64,000 bases of DNA from Globicatella sulfidifaciens DSM 15739 (GTDB taxonomy: Bacteria > Bacillota > Bacilli > Lactobacillales > Aerococcaceae). Positions 9,220 to 19,433 of this stretch are shown here, piece by piece. A model generated the notes under the pieces. That model saw only the letters and a list, made by a program, of their open reading frames with translations, had not been told where the DNA came from and did not search any database. Location of the stretch: the NCBI RefSeq assembly GCF_900167405.1, contig NZ_FUWO01000010.1, positions 29,791 through 93,790 on the forward strand, in the 5' to 3' direction. Within the stretch, counting starts at the first letter, position 1. Every line of letters begins with the position of its first letter. The position numbers and the translations under genes are program-made.

Positions 9220-9861
9220 TTATTTACGTAAAGACTCAATCGCTTGTTGACGGTCCGTTGCGTTAAAAATATAGGATCCTGCTACTAAAACATCGGCTCC
9301 AGCTGCCAAACATTGTTGAGCAGTTATTTCATTAATCCCCCCGTCAACTTCAATTTCATATTGATATTGGTGTTGACTACGTAACTCTTTTAATTGACTA
9401 ATTTTGATTAAAGTCGATTCGATAAATCTTTGTCCTCCGAACCCTGGGTTAACCGTCATGACCAATACTAAATCCACTTCTGATAATACAGCTTCGATGG
9501 CAGACACTGGTGTGCCAGGATTAATCACCACTCCTGCTTTTTTTCCTAGTTGTTTAATCATTTGAATCACGCGATGTAAATGATGAGTGGCTTCGACATG
9601 TACCGTGATAATATCGGCCCCAGCATTGGCAACCATTTCGACATATCGTTCTGGTTGTTCGACCATCATATGCACATCAAATACTAAGTCGGTATGAGGT
9701 CTTAACCATTGATAGACCATCGGCCCAAAAGAAATATTACCGACAAAGTTACCGTCCATTAGGTCTATATGTAAATAATCTGCACCATATTGTTCAATTT
9801 CTTTAATTTCAGCTAATAATTTGGTAAAATCCGCACTCAATATTGAGGGAGCTATTTTCAT
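9220..9861 (-). CDS. rpe: Ribulose-phosphate 3-epimerase
   Basis: Interconverts ribulose 5-phosphate and xylulose 5-phosphate in the pentose phosphate pathway. 213 residues, a TIM-barrel of standard length. Motifs are MKIAPSILSADF, HIDLMDGNFV with the metal-binding His and Asp, DVHMMVEQP, MTVNPGFGGQ and EVDGGI. It sits 3 bp downstream of rsgA and 12 bp upstream of thiN, one transcription unit. Glucose-6-phosphate dehydrogenase (zwf) at 36-37.6 kb belongs to the same pathway. Confidence 0.96.
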   Translation of the reverse strand: MKIAPSILSADFTKLLAEIKEIEQYGADYLHIDLMDGNFVGNISFGPMVYQWLRPHTDLVFDVHMMVEQPERYVEMVANAGADIITVHVEATHHLHRVIQMIKQLGKKAGVVINPGTPVSAIEAVLSEVDLVLVMTVNPGFGGQRFIESTLIKISQLKELRSQHQYQYEIEVDGGINEITAQQCLAAGADVLVAGSYIFNATDRQQAIESLRK

Positions 9862-9864
9862 TTT

Positions 9865-10806
9865 TTATTTCTCCTTTTTACGATAAACCGGTTTTCTTTG
9901 TTCAATTTTTTGTAATATTTGACTATAATTTTCATATCGAGAGGTGGCAATTTCGCCGGTTTCAACCGCTTCTTTGACTGCACAGTTAGGTTCATTTTGA
10001 TGTAGACATCCTCTAAAGCGACACTCGGCACTCTTACGCCAAATTTCAGGAAAATACTGACTCAGTGCTTCTTTTTCAATTTGTGGAAAGTCAATTGCAC
10101 TAAATCCAGGCGTATCTGCAAGAAGTCCTTGATATAAGCGATATAAAGTGACTTCACGAGTCGTATGACGTCCACGATTTAAATAATCACTAATTTCACC
10201 GGTAGCAATATCGGCTTTAGGTAATAAATCATTTAATAAAGTCGATTTGCCCACACCTGATTGGCCCATCACGATGTAAATAGCATCTTTATTGACTACT
10301 GATTCTATTTCCTCTGCAAAAGCACTAATTTCATTTTTTACGATGACTTGATAGCCAATCTTTTGATAAACGTCTTTAATTTCTTTCACTTTTGATTCAG
10401 CTGTCGCTTCACCCATCGATTTTACTAATAAATCATATTTGGTAAGTAAAATAATCGGTTCAATTTGATGAGACTCAATCGATACTAAAAAGTAGTCTAA
10501 TAAATTATATGAAAAATCTGGTTCGACCAGTGACATCACAATAAACGCGTCATCAACATTGGCCACCGGAGGTCTCACTAAACTGTTTTTTCTTGGAAAT
10601 ATCGTCACTAAACGACTTTCTGATTGACTATCATCAAGATCGATTTCGATTTCAACATGATCCCCAACCAATGGTTTTACTTGTTGATGTCGAAATTTCC
10701 CTTTAGGTTTAGTGGCATATGAATGACCTTCAGACCATACATAATAAAAACCGCTAATCGCCTGGTAAATGAACCCTTCTTTCGTAATGATTTGCTTTTC
10801 TTTCAT
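9865..10806 (-). CDS. rsgA: Ribosome small subunit-dependent GTPase A
   Basis: Circularly permuted GTPase that checks late 30S subunit assembly. The order is an N-terminal OB fold, the GTPase (TKYD as G4, then GQSGVGKSTLLN as G1 and DTPGFSAIDF as G3) and a C-terminal zinc finger (CRFRGCLHQNEPNC). ATG 10806 (MKEKQIITKEGF) has AGGAGG upstream and gives 313 residues; the open frame to 10839 has no ribosome binding site. It follows prkC but a strong hairpin lies between, so kinase and GTPase may be partly uncoupled. Confidence 0.95.
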   Translation of the reverse strand: MKEKQIITKEGFIYQAISGFYYVWSEGHSYATKPKGKFRHQQVKPLVGDHVEIEIDLDDSQSESRLVTIFPRKNSLVRPPVANVDDAFIVMSLVEPDFSYNLLDYFLVSIESHQIEPIILLTKYDLLVKSMGEATAESKVKEIKDVYQKIGYQVIVKNEISAFAEEIESVVNKDAIYIVMGQSGVGKSTLLNDLLPKADIATGEISDYLNRGRHTTREVTLYRLYQGLLADTPGFSAIDFPQIEKEALSQYFPEIWRKSAECRFRGCLHQNEPNCAVKEAVETGEIATSRYENYSQILQKIEQRKPVYRKKEK

Positions 10807-10833
10807 AGATTCCCTCCTCGTTTTATAAAAACA

Positions 10834-10870
10834 GACCACTACTGCCGACTCTAATCGGTCAATAGCAGTC
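10834..10870 (-). terminator. Intrinsic terminator between prkC and rsgA
   Basis: Minus-strand hairpin of about 15 bp (outer arms GACTGCTATTGA and AGTAGTGGTC, inner CCGA/TCGG, loop TTAGAG) followed by TGTTTTTA. It starts 13 bp past the prkC stop. Confidence 0.8.
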
Positions 10871-10882
10871 TTGTCACTTCAA

Positions 10883-12871
10883 CTATTGTTCTGGGTAAAC
10901 AGCATTACTTTCCATATAAACTTCACCATTTCTTAAAATACGATACTGACCGACACCATCATTCTTAATAAAGAATTTTAATTGAACGGTCGTTGTTTCG
11001 GTTATTTCAAAACTACGATGTAAAGTATTAATATTGTTTTGTGAATCACCAATATAAACATCGATTACATTTGGTAATGGATTTTTCATTTCCAAATCAG
11101 TATCTGCATAAGTCGGTAAATATTCAAGCGTGATCGTCTCGGTATGTTGTAGAACCACTTCTTCTTGTGCACCTTGTGAGACAACGACTGAAATAGTATC
11201 ACCTGGAACTAAAGCTGTACCACTCACAGGGTCTTGGCTAATAACTTGATCAACTGAGATATAATCATCATAAGCATAGGTGACATCAACATTTAAACCA
11301 TATTCATCTGCAAAGTTTTGCACCATGGATAAAGGTAAATTATTAAAATCTTGCATAGAAATACTATCCGACATTTGTCCTACTGTAAAGGTAATCGTTG
11401 TATCTGTTGGCACTACTTTTGAGCCAGGTTCAACGCTCTGGTCTAAAATAACCCCTACTTGGCTTTCATCATTGGTCGCCATCCCGCGTCGCACTACAAT
11501 AAAGTTAGCGTCCGTCAATTCTTTACGAATCGGTTCATAAGCTTCGCCAATATAATTACCAATTTCAACTTGCTCTTTGCCATTACTTACTACTAAGTTA
11601 ACAGCACTATTTTTTTCAATACGTGAATTGGCTTCCGGTTTAGTTTCAATAGCCGTTCCCGCTGGTAAGGTCTTATCCCACTGGGGAATAATTTGATTGA
11701 CGTTTAAATTATTTTCTTCTAGTAACTTTATCGCTTCTTCTTGCGTTTTATTGTATACATCCGGAATCGTTACAAAACGAGTCGTCTGAGCATAGACATA
11801 ATAGCTACCAAGTACTAAGAGTACTAGTAATAATATACCCACTAACCAACGCACGAAACGATAATTTTTGCGCACAGGTTCAATCGGTGGGACGACATCA
11901 AAACTAGGGACTAATTCTTCATCCAAAGGCTCTGGTGCTTCCATTTTTCCATCTAAAGCCTTATGAGCTGAAGAGATGGGTTTAATTGGTTTTAAAACTG
12001 TCGTCTCAGACATATCCTTTGGTACAAAAAGTGCTTCATTCATCCGATTAGCACTTAAACTAGTGGTCAAGTCTTGATGCATTTCTTCGACAGAATTATA
12101 GCGTTCGGTTGGATTTTTAGTGGTCGCCTTTAAGACCACATTTTCCAAACTTTGTGGCACATAATCGACCGTATCTTTCACACGGGGAAATGCCTCTTGG
12201 AAATGCTTAAGAGCAATTGACACCGCCGATTCTCCATTAAAGGGAACGGTACCTGTAATCAGTTCATATAATACGACCCCAAGGGCGTATATGTCTGATT
12301 TAATCGTTGCACTACTCCCACGCGCTTGTTCAGGCGATAAATAATGAACCGAACCTAATAAGGTATTGGTTTGTGTAATACTGGTGTCTGATAAAGCAAT
12401 CGCAATCCCAAAGTCGGTAATTTTCACTTCATTATTTTCCGTGATTAAAATATTTTGTGGTTTAATATCACGGTGAATAATCCGGTTTTTATGGGCAATT
12501 TCAATAGCTGATAAAATTTGACTCATAATCGAAACCGTTAATTCTAATGAAAGTGGCGCATTTTGTTTAATAAAGGATTTTAAATCTGTTCCCTTCACAT
12601 ACTCCATTACAATATATTGTTGTTGATCAGTCTCATCGACATCATAAACTTCAACAATATTATGATGCAGTAATTGACTGGCAGACATTGCTTCTCTTTG
12701 GAAACGACGTATCGCATCTTTATTATCTTGGAAGTCAAAACGCAAAACTTTAACAGCAACATCACGATCAAGTATTAAATCACGCGCTAAAAATACATTA
12801 GCCATGCCACCTTGACCGATAACATCATTTATCTGATAACGATCCGAGAGTTTATCTCCTATTTCAATCAT
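10883..12871 (-). CDS. prkC: PASTA-domain serine/threonine protein kinase (PrkC/StkP)
   Basis: Membrane kinase that senses cell-wall fragments and phosphorylates division, wall-synthesis and translation proteins. 662 residues. The cytoplasmic kinase domain (about 1-270) shows GQGGMANVF, HRDIKPQNIL, DFGIA and SPEQARG. A single membrane helix lies near 340-362 (WLVGILLLVLLVLGSYYVY), followed by about three extracellular PASTA repeats (VTIPDVYNKTQEEA, GNYIGEAYEPI, DFNNLPLSMVQNFA) and a roughly 90-residue C-terminal segment. Its ATG overlaps the prpC stop (ATGA), coupling it to the antagonistic phosphatase. Confidence 0.95.
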   Translation of the reverse strand: MIEIGDKLSDRYQINDVIGQGGMANVFLARDLILDRDVAVKVLRFDFQDNKDAIRRFQREAMSASQLLHHNIVEVYDVDETDQQQYIVMEYVKGTDLKSFIKQNAPLSLELTVSIMSQILSAIEIAHKNRIIHRDIKPQNILITENNEVKITDFGIAIALSDTSITQTNTLLGSVHYLSPEQARGSSATIKSDIYALGVVLYELITGTVPFNGESAVSIALKHFQEAFPRVKDTVDYVPQSLENVVLKATTKNPTERYNSVEEMHQDLTTSLSANRMNEALFVPKDMSETTVLKPIKPISSAHKALDGKMEAPEPLDEELVPSFDVVPPIEPVRKNYRFVRWLVGILLLVLLVLGSYYVYAQTTRFVTIPDVYNKTQEEAIKLLEENNLNVNQIIPQWDKTLPAGTAIETKPEANSRIEKNSAVNLVVSNGKEQVEIGNYIGEAYEPIRKELTDANFIVVRRGMATNDESQVGVILDQSVEPGSKVVPTDTTITFTVGQMSDSISMQDFNNLPLSMVQNFADEYGLNVDVTYAYDDYISVDQVISQDPVSGTALVPGDTISVVVSQGAQEEVVLQHTETITLEYLPTYADTDLEMKNPLPNVIDVYIGDSQNNINTLHRSFEITETTTVQLKFFIKNDGVGQYRILRNGEVYMESNAVYPEQ

Positions 12872-13620
12872 GCTGACACCTCCTCATTTGAGAATTCAGA
12901 TGCTAAAATAACGGTAATATTATCAGTGCCTCCCGCATTATTTGCGGCTTCAATTAATTTTTCAGGAAAATCATCTGCAAGACGATCCTGATTAAACATT
13001 TCAAGTAATTGCGCATCTTCTACCATATTGGTTAAGCCATCTGAACAAAGCATCAACATTTCTACTTGTTCCAATGGAATTAAGTTGCTCTCAGCTTCAA
13101 CATCAGGAGTGACGCCAATTGATTGAGTCACCACATTGCGTTGTGGATGCATTTGACCTTCTTCTTTCGTAATTTCACCTGTTTTTATTAAGACATTGAC
13201 TAAAGAATGGTCTTCGGTCACTTGACGTAATTGGCCTTCTTTGTAGACATATGCCCGGCTATCACCAACATGTACGATAACTAATTGATCCTCGACGACA
13301 ATCCCCGCAACTAAGGTCGTCCCCATGCCTTCAAGCTGACTTTCTGACTTTGATGTTTCATAAATATATAAATTAACGGCTTCAATTTGTTCTTTTAACC
13401 ACGTTTGAATATTGGTTAAATCAAATTTTTCTTCAGTTTGAACAAAACGCTCCCCTAAAAATTGAGTGGTTTGTTTACTCGCGACATCGCCCGCTTGGTG
13501 CCCTCCGACACCATCACATAAAATAAATAATACTTGCTGATGTTGATTCGTAAAATAATCAGCATAGTCTTGATTTGATGAACGTTTTCGTCCAACATTT
13601 GAACGGACTTTGATTTTCAT
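12868..13620 (-). CDS. prpC: PP2C-type serine/threonine phosphatase (PrpC/PhpP/Stp)
   Basis: Metal-dependent phosphatase that reverses PrkC phosphorylation. About 250 residues with PP2C motifs: SNQDYADYF at the start, CDGVGGHQAGDVAS, GDSRAYVY, TEDHSLV, CSDGLTNMV and GGTDNITVI. The start at ATG 13620 (MKIKVRSNVGRKR) follows a GGTGAAAGG element; the open frame begins five codons earlier. Its stop overlaps the prkC start by ATGA. It follows rsmB by 27 bp in the priA-fmt-rsmB-prpC-prkC operon. Confidence 0.95.
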   Translation of the reverse strand: MKIKVRSNVGRKRSSNQDYADYFTNQHQQVLFILCDGVGGHQAGDVASKQTTQFLGERFVQTEEKFDLTNIQTWLKEQIEAVNLYIYETSKSESQLEGMGTTLVAGIVVEDQLVIVHVGDSRAYVYKEGQLRQVTEDHSLVNVLIKTGEITKEEGQMHPQRNVVTQSIGVTPDVEAESNLIPLEQVEMLMLCSDGLTNMVEDAQLLEMFNQDRLADDFPEKLIEAANNAGGTDNITVILASEFSNEEVSA

Positions 13621-13647
13621 CCTTTCACCTCTCATATAAACCTCTGT

Positions 13648-15015
13648 TTATTTTTTAACGAAACGACTAATAAAGAAGCCGTCTGTATGATATTGATGCG
13701 GCCAAACTCTAATTTGACCCACTGAATTAAGTAAATCTGCTGGTAGTAATTCTGTTGGTTGGATTGGATCTAATTGAAAATCTGCATGAGTGGCTAAAAA
13801 TTGATCAACTATTTGCTCATTTTCAATCGGTGCTAGTGTACATGTACTATATACTAACACCCCTCCAGGTTTTAATAAACTTGCGACATGATTCAATAGT
13901 TCAGCTTGTATCTTTGCTAATTCAACTAAATCTTGTGCTTGTTTTTCATATTTTATTTCCGGTTTTCGACGCATCAAGCCTAAGCCAGAACATGGAGCAT
14001 CCAAATATATTGTATCATATAATGCATTATTTTTCGGCAAAAATTTTGACGCATCGGCCTGTTGAGTGGTCACTTTTTCACTTAAACCCATTCTTTGTAA
14101 ATGTTGATCCACTTTCTTTAATTTATGGCTCGATAAATCTAACGCCGTCAGATGGCCTGTTGTTAATAATTGGGCAATATGCGTCGCTTTACCACCAGGA
14201 GCTGAACAAGCATCCAATATCTGCTCTGCTCCAGTTAGTTTTCCTAATGGTGCGACTAACATACTGGACTCATCTTGAATGGTCACTCGTCCTTCCTTAA
14301 AGACATTAGAATGAATCAAGTCACCACTTTGTACGATTAAGCCATAGGGTGACACCTTACTAGGTTCAGTAATCACTTGTTCGGTTTGTAATTGTTGCTG
14401 AATCTCTTGACGCTGATCAATATTCGCGATCACTCTCGCTGATAAATGGGGTGTCTCTAATAGACTCTTTAGTAATGATTCCAACTGATCACTTTGATCC
14501 CCTAACCAGTGTGAAAGTTGCTCGACTAACCATAATGGCATGCTATATTGAATACTTAAATAGTCATAGAATGCCGTTGCTTTATCGGGTAATTCCCTTA
14601 AAGGTTGGCGTTTAAACTGTCTTAAAATGGCATTAACAAACTTGCCTAAGCCGCCATGCCCATTCGTTTTCGCAATTTCAACTGCTTCATTTAAAACGGC
14701 ATGATCTGGGATTTTATCTAAAAATAATAGTTGATAGACACTTAAGCGAAATAAAGAAGCAATCCAAGTATCGATTTTCTTGCTCTTGATATAAGGTTCT
14801 AAATAATAATCTAATGTTAAGCTTCGTTGCACAACACCATAGACTAATTGCACCAATAATTTTTGGTCCAATTCAGTCAAGTGAGTATGTTGTAAGGTTT
14901 GATTGATTAAAACATTAGAATATTGATCTTCATATTCAATTTGATGAATCAGTTTCAGTGCTTGCCATCTAACATTTTTAGCTAATTGTTTTTCACTACG
15001 TTGTTTTATTTTCAT
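13648..15015 (-). CDS. rsmB: 16S rRNA (cytosine-967 C5) methyltransferase RsmB/Sun
   Basis: Methylates 16S rRNA using S-adenosylmethionine. 455 residues: an N-terminal NusB-like RNA-binding domain (about 1-140) and a C-terminal Rossmann methyltransferase with DACSAPGGKATHIAQ, LDAPCSGLG (the PC motif) and YSTCTLAPIENE (the catalytic TC motif). It lies 11 bp downstream of fmt, the standard Firmicute order. Confidence 0.94.
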   Translation of the reverse strand: MKIKQRSEKQLAKNVRWQALKLIHQIEYEDQYSNVLINQTLQHTHLTELDQKLLVQLVYGVVQRSLTLDYYLEPYIKSKKIDTWIASLFRLSVYQLLFLDKIPDHAVLNEAVEIAKTNGHGGLGKFVNAILRQFKRQPLRELPDKATAFYDYLSIQYSMPLWLVEQLSHWLGDQSDQLESLLKSLLETPHLSARVIANIDQRQEIQQQLQTEQVITEPSKVSPYGLIVQSGDLIHSNVFKEGRVTIQDESSMLVAPLGKLTGAEQILDACSAPGGKATHIAQLLTTGHLTALDLSSHKLKKVDQHLQRMGLSEKVTTQQADASKFLPKNNALYDTIYLDAPCSGLGLMRRKPEIKYEKQAQDLVELAKIQAELLNHVASLLKPGGVLVYSTCTLAPIENEQIVDQFLATHADFQLDPIQPTELLPADLLNSVGQIRVWPHQYHTDGFFISRFVKK

Positions 15016-15026
15016 TGGCTGTCACT

Positions 15027-15977
15027 CTATTCAAATCGTTGCCCGATTAAATCATCAGCATCCATTCCGTTTAAGAAGGTAGTGACATCCATTCTTCTTT
15101 TGCCGCTTGGTTGTAATGAGCTAATCGCATAATAGCTTTCTTCACATTGGACAATTACTTGGTCATCTTCTGCGGCTACAATCGTCCCTGGTGCCACCAT
15201 TTTCGGTTTAGCATAAGCTATCGGGTGCCCTGCCCACACTTTTAAGCGTTGACCATTCCACATAGTATAAGTGGAAGGAAATGGTCGAAAAGCCCGGACA
15301 TGATTATGTACTGCCGTTGCCGATTGAGACCAATCAATTTTTTCTTGTTCCTTAGAAATAGTGGGAGAGAATGTAACCAACTGCTCATCTTGTTTAATGG
15401 GCGTTATTTCCCCTGCAAATAATGGTGGTAATGTTTCTAATAATAAATCGCGCCCTATTATTGCTAAACGTTCGAATAATTGACCGACGTCATCAGTGGA
15501 ATGAATAGGTGTTTTAGCTTGTGCTAAAATATCACCCGCATCCATTTCTTTTTCCATATACATAATAGAAATACCTGTTTCCTCTTCACCTTGCCAAATC
15601 GCATAATGAATCGGTGCCCCACCGCGATATTTTGGTAATAGTGATGCATGCACATTAATGGCTAAATATTTTGGATGTTTTAATAATTTGGTCGGCACAA
15701 ATTGACCATAAGCGGCCGTGACAATTAAATCAACGTCCATGGCTAATATTTGTTCCATCTCTTCTGATTTACCTAATTTTTCCGGCTGGAAAACAGGAAT
15801 TTGATGACTCAATGCCACTTCTTTTACTGGAGAAGCGGTTAATACTTTTTTACGACCAACAGGGCGATCTGGTTGAGTCACAACGGCAATCACTTCATAT
15901 AATGAGGATTGTGATAAAATCCCTTTTAAAACTGTTGCTGAAAATTCAGGTGTCCCCATAAAAATAATTTTCTTCAT
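15027..15977 (-). CDS. fmt: Methionyl-tRNA formyltransferase
   Basis: Formylates initiator Met-tRNA for translation initiation. 316 residues. Family motifs are KIIFMGTPEFSATVL, VTQPDRPVGRKK, the catalytic region INVHASLLPKYRGGAPIHYAI, and DAGDILAQ. GAGGAGG precedes ATG 15977. It is 14 bp downstream of priA. A peptide deformylase partner is not in the window. Confidence 0.96.
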   Translation of the reverse strand: MKKIIFMGTPEFSATVLKGILSQSSLYEVIAVVTQPDRPVGRKKVLTASPVKEVALSHQIPVFQPEKLGKSEEMEQILAMDVDLIVTAAYGQFVPTKLLKHPKYLAINVHASLLPKYRGGAPIHYAIWQGEEETGISIMYMEKEMDAGDILAQAKTPIHSTDDVGQLFERLAIIGRDLLLETLPPLFAGEITPIKQDEQLVTFSPTISKEQEKIDWSQSATAVHNHVRAFRPFPSTYTMWNGQRLKVWAGHPIAYAKPKMVAPGTIVAAEDDQVIVQCEESYYAISSLQPSGKRRMDVTTFLNGMDADDLIGQRFE

Positions 15978-15991
15978 ATAATTTACCTCCT

Positions 15992-18409
15992 CTAAATAAA
16001 ATGATAAGGTTCATGGTCAATTGAAACATAAAGACCTTGCCGTGATTCATTTTGAGCTTGATTGACAATTTCACTAATTTTATTTTGAATGAATTGCTTA
16101 TCTTTATACTTGAGTAATAATTGAAAATAATAAACGTCGTTGATGCGAGCAATAGCGCCTCTTGATGGGCCTAACAATAGTAATTGTTGTTGTTGCTCCA
16201 GTGATGGATTGGATAATAATTGTTTCAACTGATGGATTTTACGTTCAGCCATCCCTTGATTTTTACTGGAGACAGTGACTAAAGTTGTAAAATAATAAGG
16301 GGGATAATTCCCAATATGACGCCGTTTCATCTCGTATTTAAAGAAATTCTCATAATCGTGCGTCTTGACCAATTGCATCACATAATGATCAGGATTGTAG
16401 GTTTGAATGATGACTTTACCCCTTAATTGACCACGTCCGGTCCGGCCTGCTACTTGCGTTAATAATTGAAAGGTCTTCTCACCCGAACGAAAATCAGGTA
16501 TGTTAAGGGCCGTATCCGCATTGATAACACCGACTAAAGTAACATTTTCAAAATCAAGCCCCTTAGCAATCATTTGTGTTCCCAATAAAATATCGGCTTC
16601 TTTATTAGCGAATTGTTTTAATATCCGTTCATGGTCCCCTTTTCTTCTAGTCGTATCATTATCCATGCGTAAAATTCGCGCATGTGGGATTAATTCTGTT
16701 AAAGTCTCTTCAATTTTTTGAGTTCCTGAACCTAAACTACGAATATGTTGACTACCACATTGAGGACATTCAGTTGGTACCATTTGTTGATAATCACAAT
16801 AATGACATTTCATGCGATGTTCACTCTTATGATAGGTCAAAGAAATATCACAACGTGGACATTGAACGACATGTCCACATTCACGACATTGCATATACGA
16901 TGCATAACCACGACGATTTAATAACAATACGATTTGTTGTTTTTGACTAATGGCTTGCTCAATTGCTTGTTGTAAGGATGGCGATATCTCGGTATAGGTC
17001 TTAGAAACTAAGACATTGGTCATATCGATTAATTCTACTTCCGGTAATTCAGAAAAGTTAGCTCGTTCACTCATCATAACGAGTTGATAATGATTGACCT
17101 GAGCCCGAGCTCGGCTTTCTAATGATGGGGTGGCACTTCCTAAAACAACCGGACATTGATGATATTGGCTCCGCCATAAGGCGACATCACGCGCATGATA
17201 ACGTGGATTATCGGATTGTTTATAAGTCGTTTCGTGTTCTTCATCAATGATGATAATACCAATGTTTTTTAATGGTGCAAAAATTGAAGAACGGGCTCCT
17301 ACCACAATCGTCGCTTCACCTTTAATAATTCGCTGCCATTCATCGTATTTTTCCGTAGTAGACAAACCAGAATGTAAAACTGCCACTCCTTTTTGGAATC
17401 TGCCTACCACTCGATTGACCATTTGTGGAGTCAAGGCAATTTCTGGTACTAATAATAAGGCCGACTGCCCTTGTTGACGGGCTTTTTCCATTAATTGTAA
17501 ATATACTTCGGTCTTGCCACTACCGGTAACGCCTTCTAGTAGAAAGGTTTTAGCTTGCCCTTTTTCTACGGAAGCCACAATGGTATCATAAGCGCTTTGT
17601 TGATTAGGTCTTAATGTTTTGGCTGTCGTTTGAAGAAATTCCTGGTCCTTTAATGGATTACGGTAAACAGCCACTTCAGATTTGATTAACCATCCTTTAT
17701 CAATAGCGGTATTTACAACAGTACGACTGAGACCGGTTATTTCACAAAAATCTTGAATCGTAATCGGATAAGCTATTTTCGGATGATGGATTAAATAGTC
17801 AAGCAATTGTTGCTGTTTTTTAGCGGCTTTACTTAAAGTTTCAGAAACGGCTTTATATTGTTGTTCATCCAAAGCTTTATCGATCACTTGCATCTTTTTG
17901 GTTGATTTCCGATCTAAAACTCGATTTTCTAGTTCGATGGCCTCTTGATCAATTAATGCTTTTATTTGATTCGGTGTTAACATCGTTTCGAGCATCGTTT
18001 TTTCAATTTCATGATTTTCAATCACAGTATTGGTCAAGGCTTGAATTTGAGCATGATTATGTATTAGAAAATACGATTCATATTTTACTTTTAATAAATT
18101 AGGTAACATTGTTTGTAAAACAGCAATTCTAAAAGCCTGCAAATGATTGGCTAAATAATCACTCAATTCGATTAATTCTTCATTCAAAAAACTACGATAA
18201 TCTAATAATTTGCTAATTGGTTTTAAAGTTCCAGTAAAACTAGTTTCATCTGAAAAACCAACCACAAATCCCAGTAATTGCCTTGGACCAAAAGGCACTT
18301 CAACACGCATACCTAATTGAATGGCTTCTTCCCACTGTTCGGGGACTAAATAGTCAAATTCTCGATTAACTTGAGCGACTGGAATATCGATAATCACTTT
18401 AGCAAGCAT
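15992..18409 (-). CDS. priA: Primosomal protein N' (replication restart helicase PriA)
   Basis: 3'-5' helicase that reloads the replisome at repaired or stalled forks. 805 residues: an N-terminal 3'-DNA-binding domain, Walker A EGVTGSGKTEVY, motif II IIIIDEEHE, motif III SATPSLESR, and the zinc-binding insert with paired cysteines CRECGHVVQCPRC and CHYCDYQQ...CPQC. First gene of the block running to prkC. The usual upstream neighbours gmk and rpoZ are absent; priA is preceded by an AT-rich gap and the malA terminator. Confidence 0.95.
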   Translation of the reverse strand: MLAKVIIDIPVAQVNREFDYLVPEQWEEAIQLGMRVEVPFGPRQLLGFVVGFSDETSFTGTLKPISKLLDYRSFLNEELIELSDYLANHLQAFRIAVLQTMLPNLLKVKYESYFLIHNHAQIQALTNTVIENHEIEKTMLETMLTPNQIKALIDQEAIELENRVLDRKSTKKMQVIDKALDEQQYKAVSETLSKAAKKQQQLLDYLIHHPKIAYPITIQDFCEITGLSRTVVNTAIDKGWLIKSEVAVYRNPLKDQEFLQTTAKTLRPNQQSAYDTIVASVEKGQAKTFLLEGVTGSGKTEVYLQLMEKARQQGQSALLLVPEIALTPQMVNRVVGRFQKGVAVLHSGLSTTEKYDEWQRIIKGEATIVVGARSSIFAPLKNIGIIIIDEEHETTYKQSDNPRYHARDVALWRSQYHQCPVVLGSATPSLESRARAQVNHYQLVMMSERANFSELPEVELIDMTNVLVSKTYTEISPSLQQAIEQAISQKQQIVLLLNRRGYASYMQCRECGHVVQCPRCDISLTYHKSEHRMKCHYCDYQQMVPTECPQCGSQHIRSLGSGTQKIEETLTELIPHARILRMDNDTTRRKGDHERILKQFANKEADILLGTQMIAKGLDFENVTLVGVINADTALNIPDFRSGEKTFQLLTQVAGRTGRGQLRGKVIIQTYNPDHYVMQLVKTHDYENFFKYEMKRRHIGNYPPYYFTTLVTVSSKNQGMAERKIHQLKQLLSNPSLEQQQQLLLLGPSRGAIARINDVYYFQLLLKYKDKQFIQNKISEIVNQAQNESRQGLYVSIDHEPYHFI

Positions 18410-18536
18410 TAAATCACCACCTTCATAACTATATATGCTATCACAAAAAATCGTTTAAATATAGACATAAATACATTTGCTTAGAAAAAAGCCATCAAAT
18501 TTTCTTTATTAACACTACCCTTATCCAAGATAAAAA

Positions 18537-18568
18537 AACTACCCTCATCATATTACTAAGGATAGTTT
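18537..18568 (-). terminator. Intrinsic terminator after the malA-like gene
   Basis: Minus-strand hairpin AAACTATCCT ... AGGGTAGTTT followed by TTTTAT, starting 12 bp past the stop. It separates the maltodextrin operon from priA. Confidence 0.75.
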
Positions 18569-18580
18569 AACAGAAATATT

Positions 18581-19387
18581 TTATAATACAGAAATTTTAC
18601 TCGCTGTTTCCACATAATGATCATTAAAATGCGTTTTCCAATAAACCCATAAAAGCAATAAAATATAAAGGGTACTCTGTGTTAAAGCCATCACATTAGG
18701 ATCTTTCAATAAGAAGCCCATTAGCATCGCGATCAAAGTTGGAAGGCCAAAAGTATTGAGTGATAACTGTAAAGCCTCATTAAAGTTAGCAATCGTAAAT
18801 ATTTTTCCAAACTTCGTTAACCAAAGTAAAAAGGCTGTTCCTAATAATAAACCGACGAAGTTAAAAAACATTAAAAACCATACATTAATAAAATTAGTTA
18901 ACACTATCGATAAGCGATTAGCTTGAAACCAATGTTGAGACAATAAAGCTATCAGTGCTTCTTTATCTGCCACCGTTGTTAATGGTAGCTCTTCATCATA
19001 GGTTTGTTTAATCTCGGGATTCTTTCCTTCTTTAATAATAAAGCCATCTGGTGCAATTAAGATAGAGTTTTCTACTAGAGAATCACTATCTACCTCATTG
19101 ATAGAAGGAATAAATTGACCGGTTTCAGCAACTGTTCCCTGTTCTACCATTTGATTAAATTGTTGAACAGTGTCGTCATTCATCGTTGCTAGAGCATTCG
19201 GTACAAAATCATTTAAATTAGCCGATTGAATTTTTCCTAACTGAACCGATAACGGCATCAACATTAAACCATTAAGCAACAATACAATTAACAGTATTTG
19301 CCACCAAATTAATTGTTGACGATTCTTAAAAATTTTCTTCGCTGAAAAGATATTTGTAAAGTAATTAATTGGAAATGCTTTGTTCAT
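18581..19387 (-). CDS. malA: DUF1189 family membrane protein (MalA-like, maltodextrin operon)
   Basis: Membrane protein of the DUF1189 family; its homologue in the pneumococcal malX-malC-malD-malA operon is called MalA. The molecular role is unknown. 268 residues with an N-terminal helix (WWQILLIVLLLNGLMLMPLSV), an extracytoplasmic loop of about 110 residues and about three to four further helices. ATG 19387 follows GAGGTG; the annotated frame begins three codons earlier at GTG. The order malE-malF-malG-malA matches streptococci, but here a perfect terminator hairpin (19434-19490) separates malG from this gene. Confidence 0.8.
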   Translation of the reverse strand: MNKAFPINYFTNIFSAKKIFKNRQQLIWWQILLIVLLLNGLMLMPLSVQLGKIQSANLNDFVPNALATMNDDTVQQFNQMVEQGTVAETGQFIPSINEVDSDSLVENSILIAPDGFIIKEGKNPEIKQTYDEELPLTTVADKEALIALLSQHWFQANRLSIVLTNFINVWFLMFFNFVGLLLGTAFLLWLTKFGKIFTIANFNEALQLSLNTFGLPTLIAMLMGFLLKDPNVMALTQSTLYILLLLWVYWKTHFNDHYVETASKISVL

Positions 19388-19433
19388 TATACTCACCTCA
19401 TTCTACATATTATAGCACTTAAAAAGAAAAAAA

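Noticed and set aside
13755..14300. 181-aa plus-strand reading frame
   Set aside because: Antisense shadow within rsmB; no ribosome binding site and no recognisable protein family.
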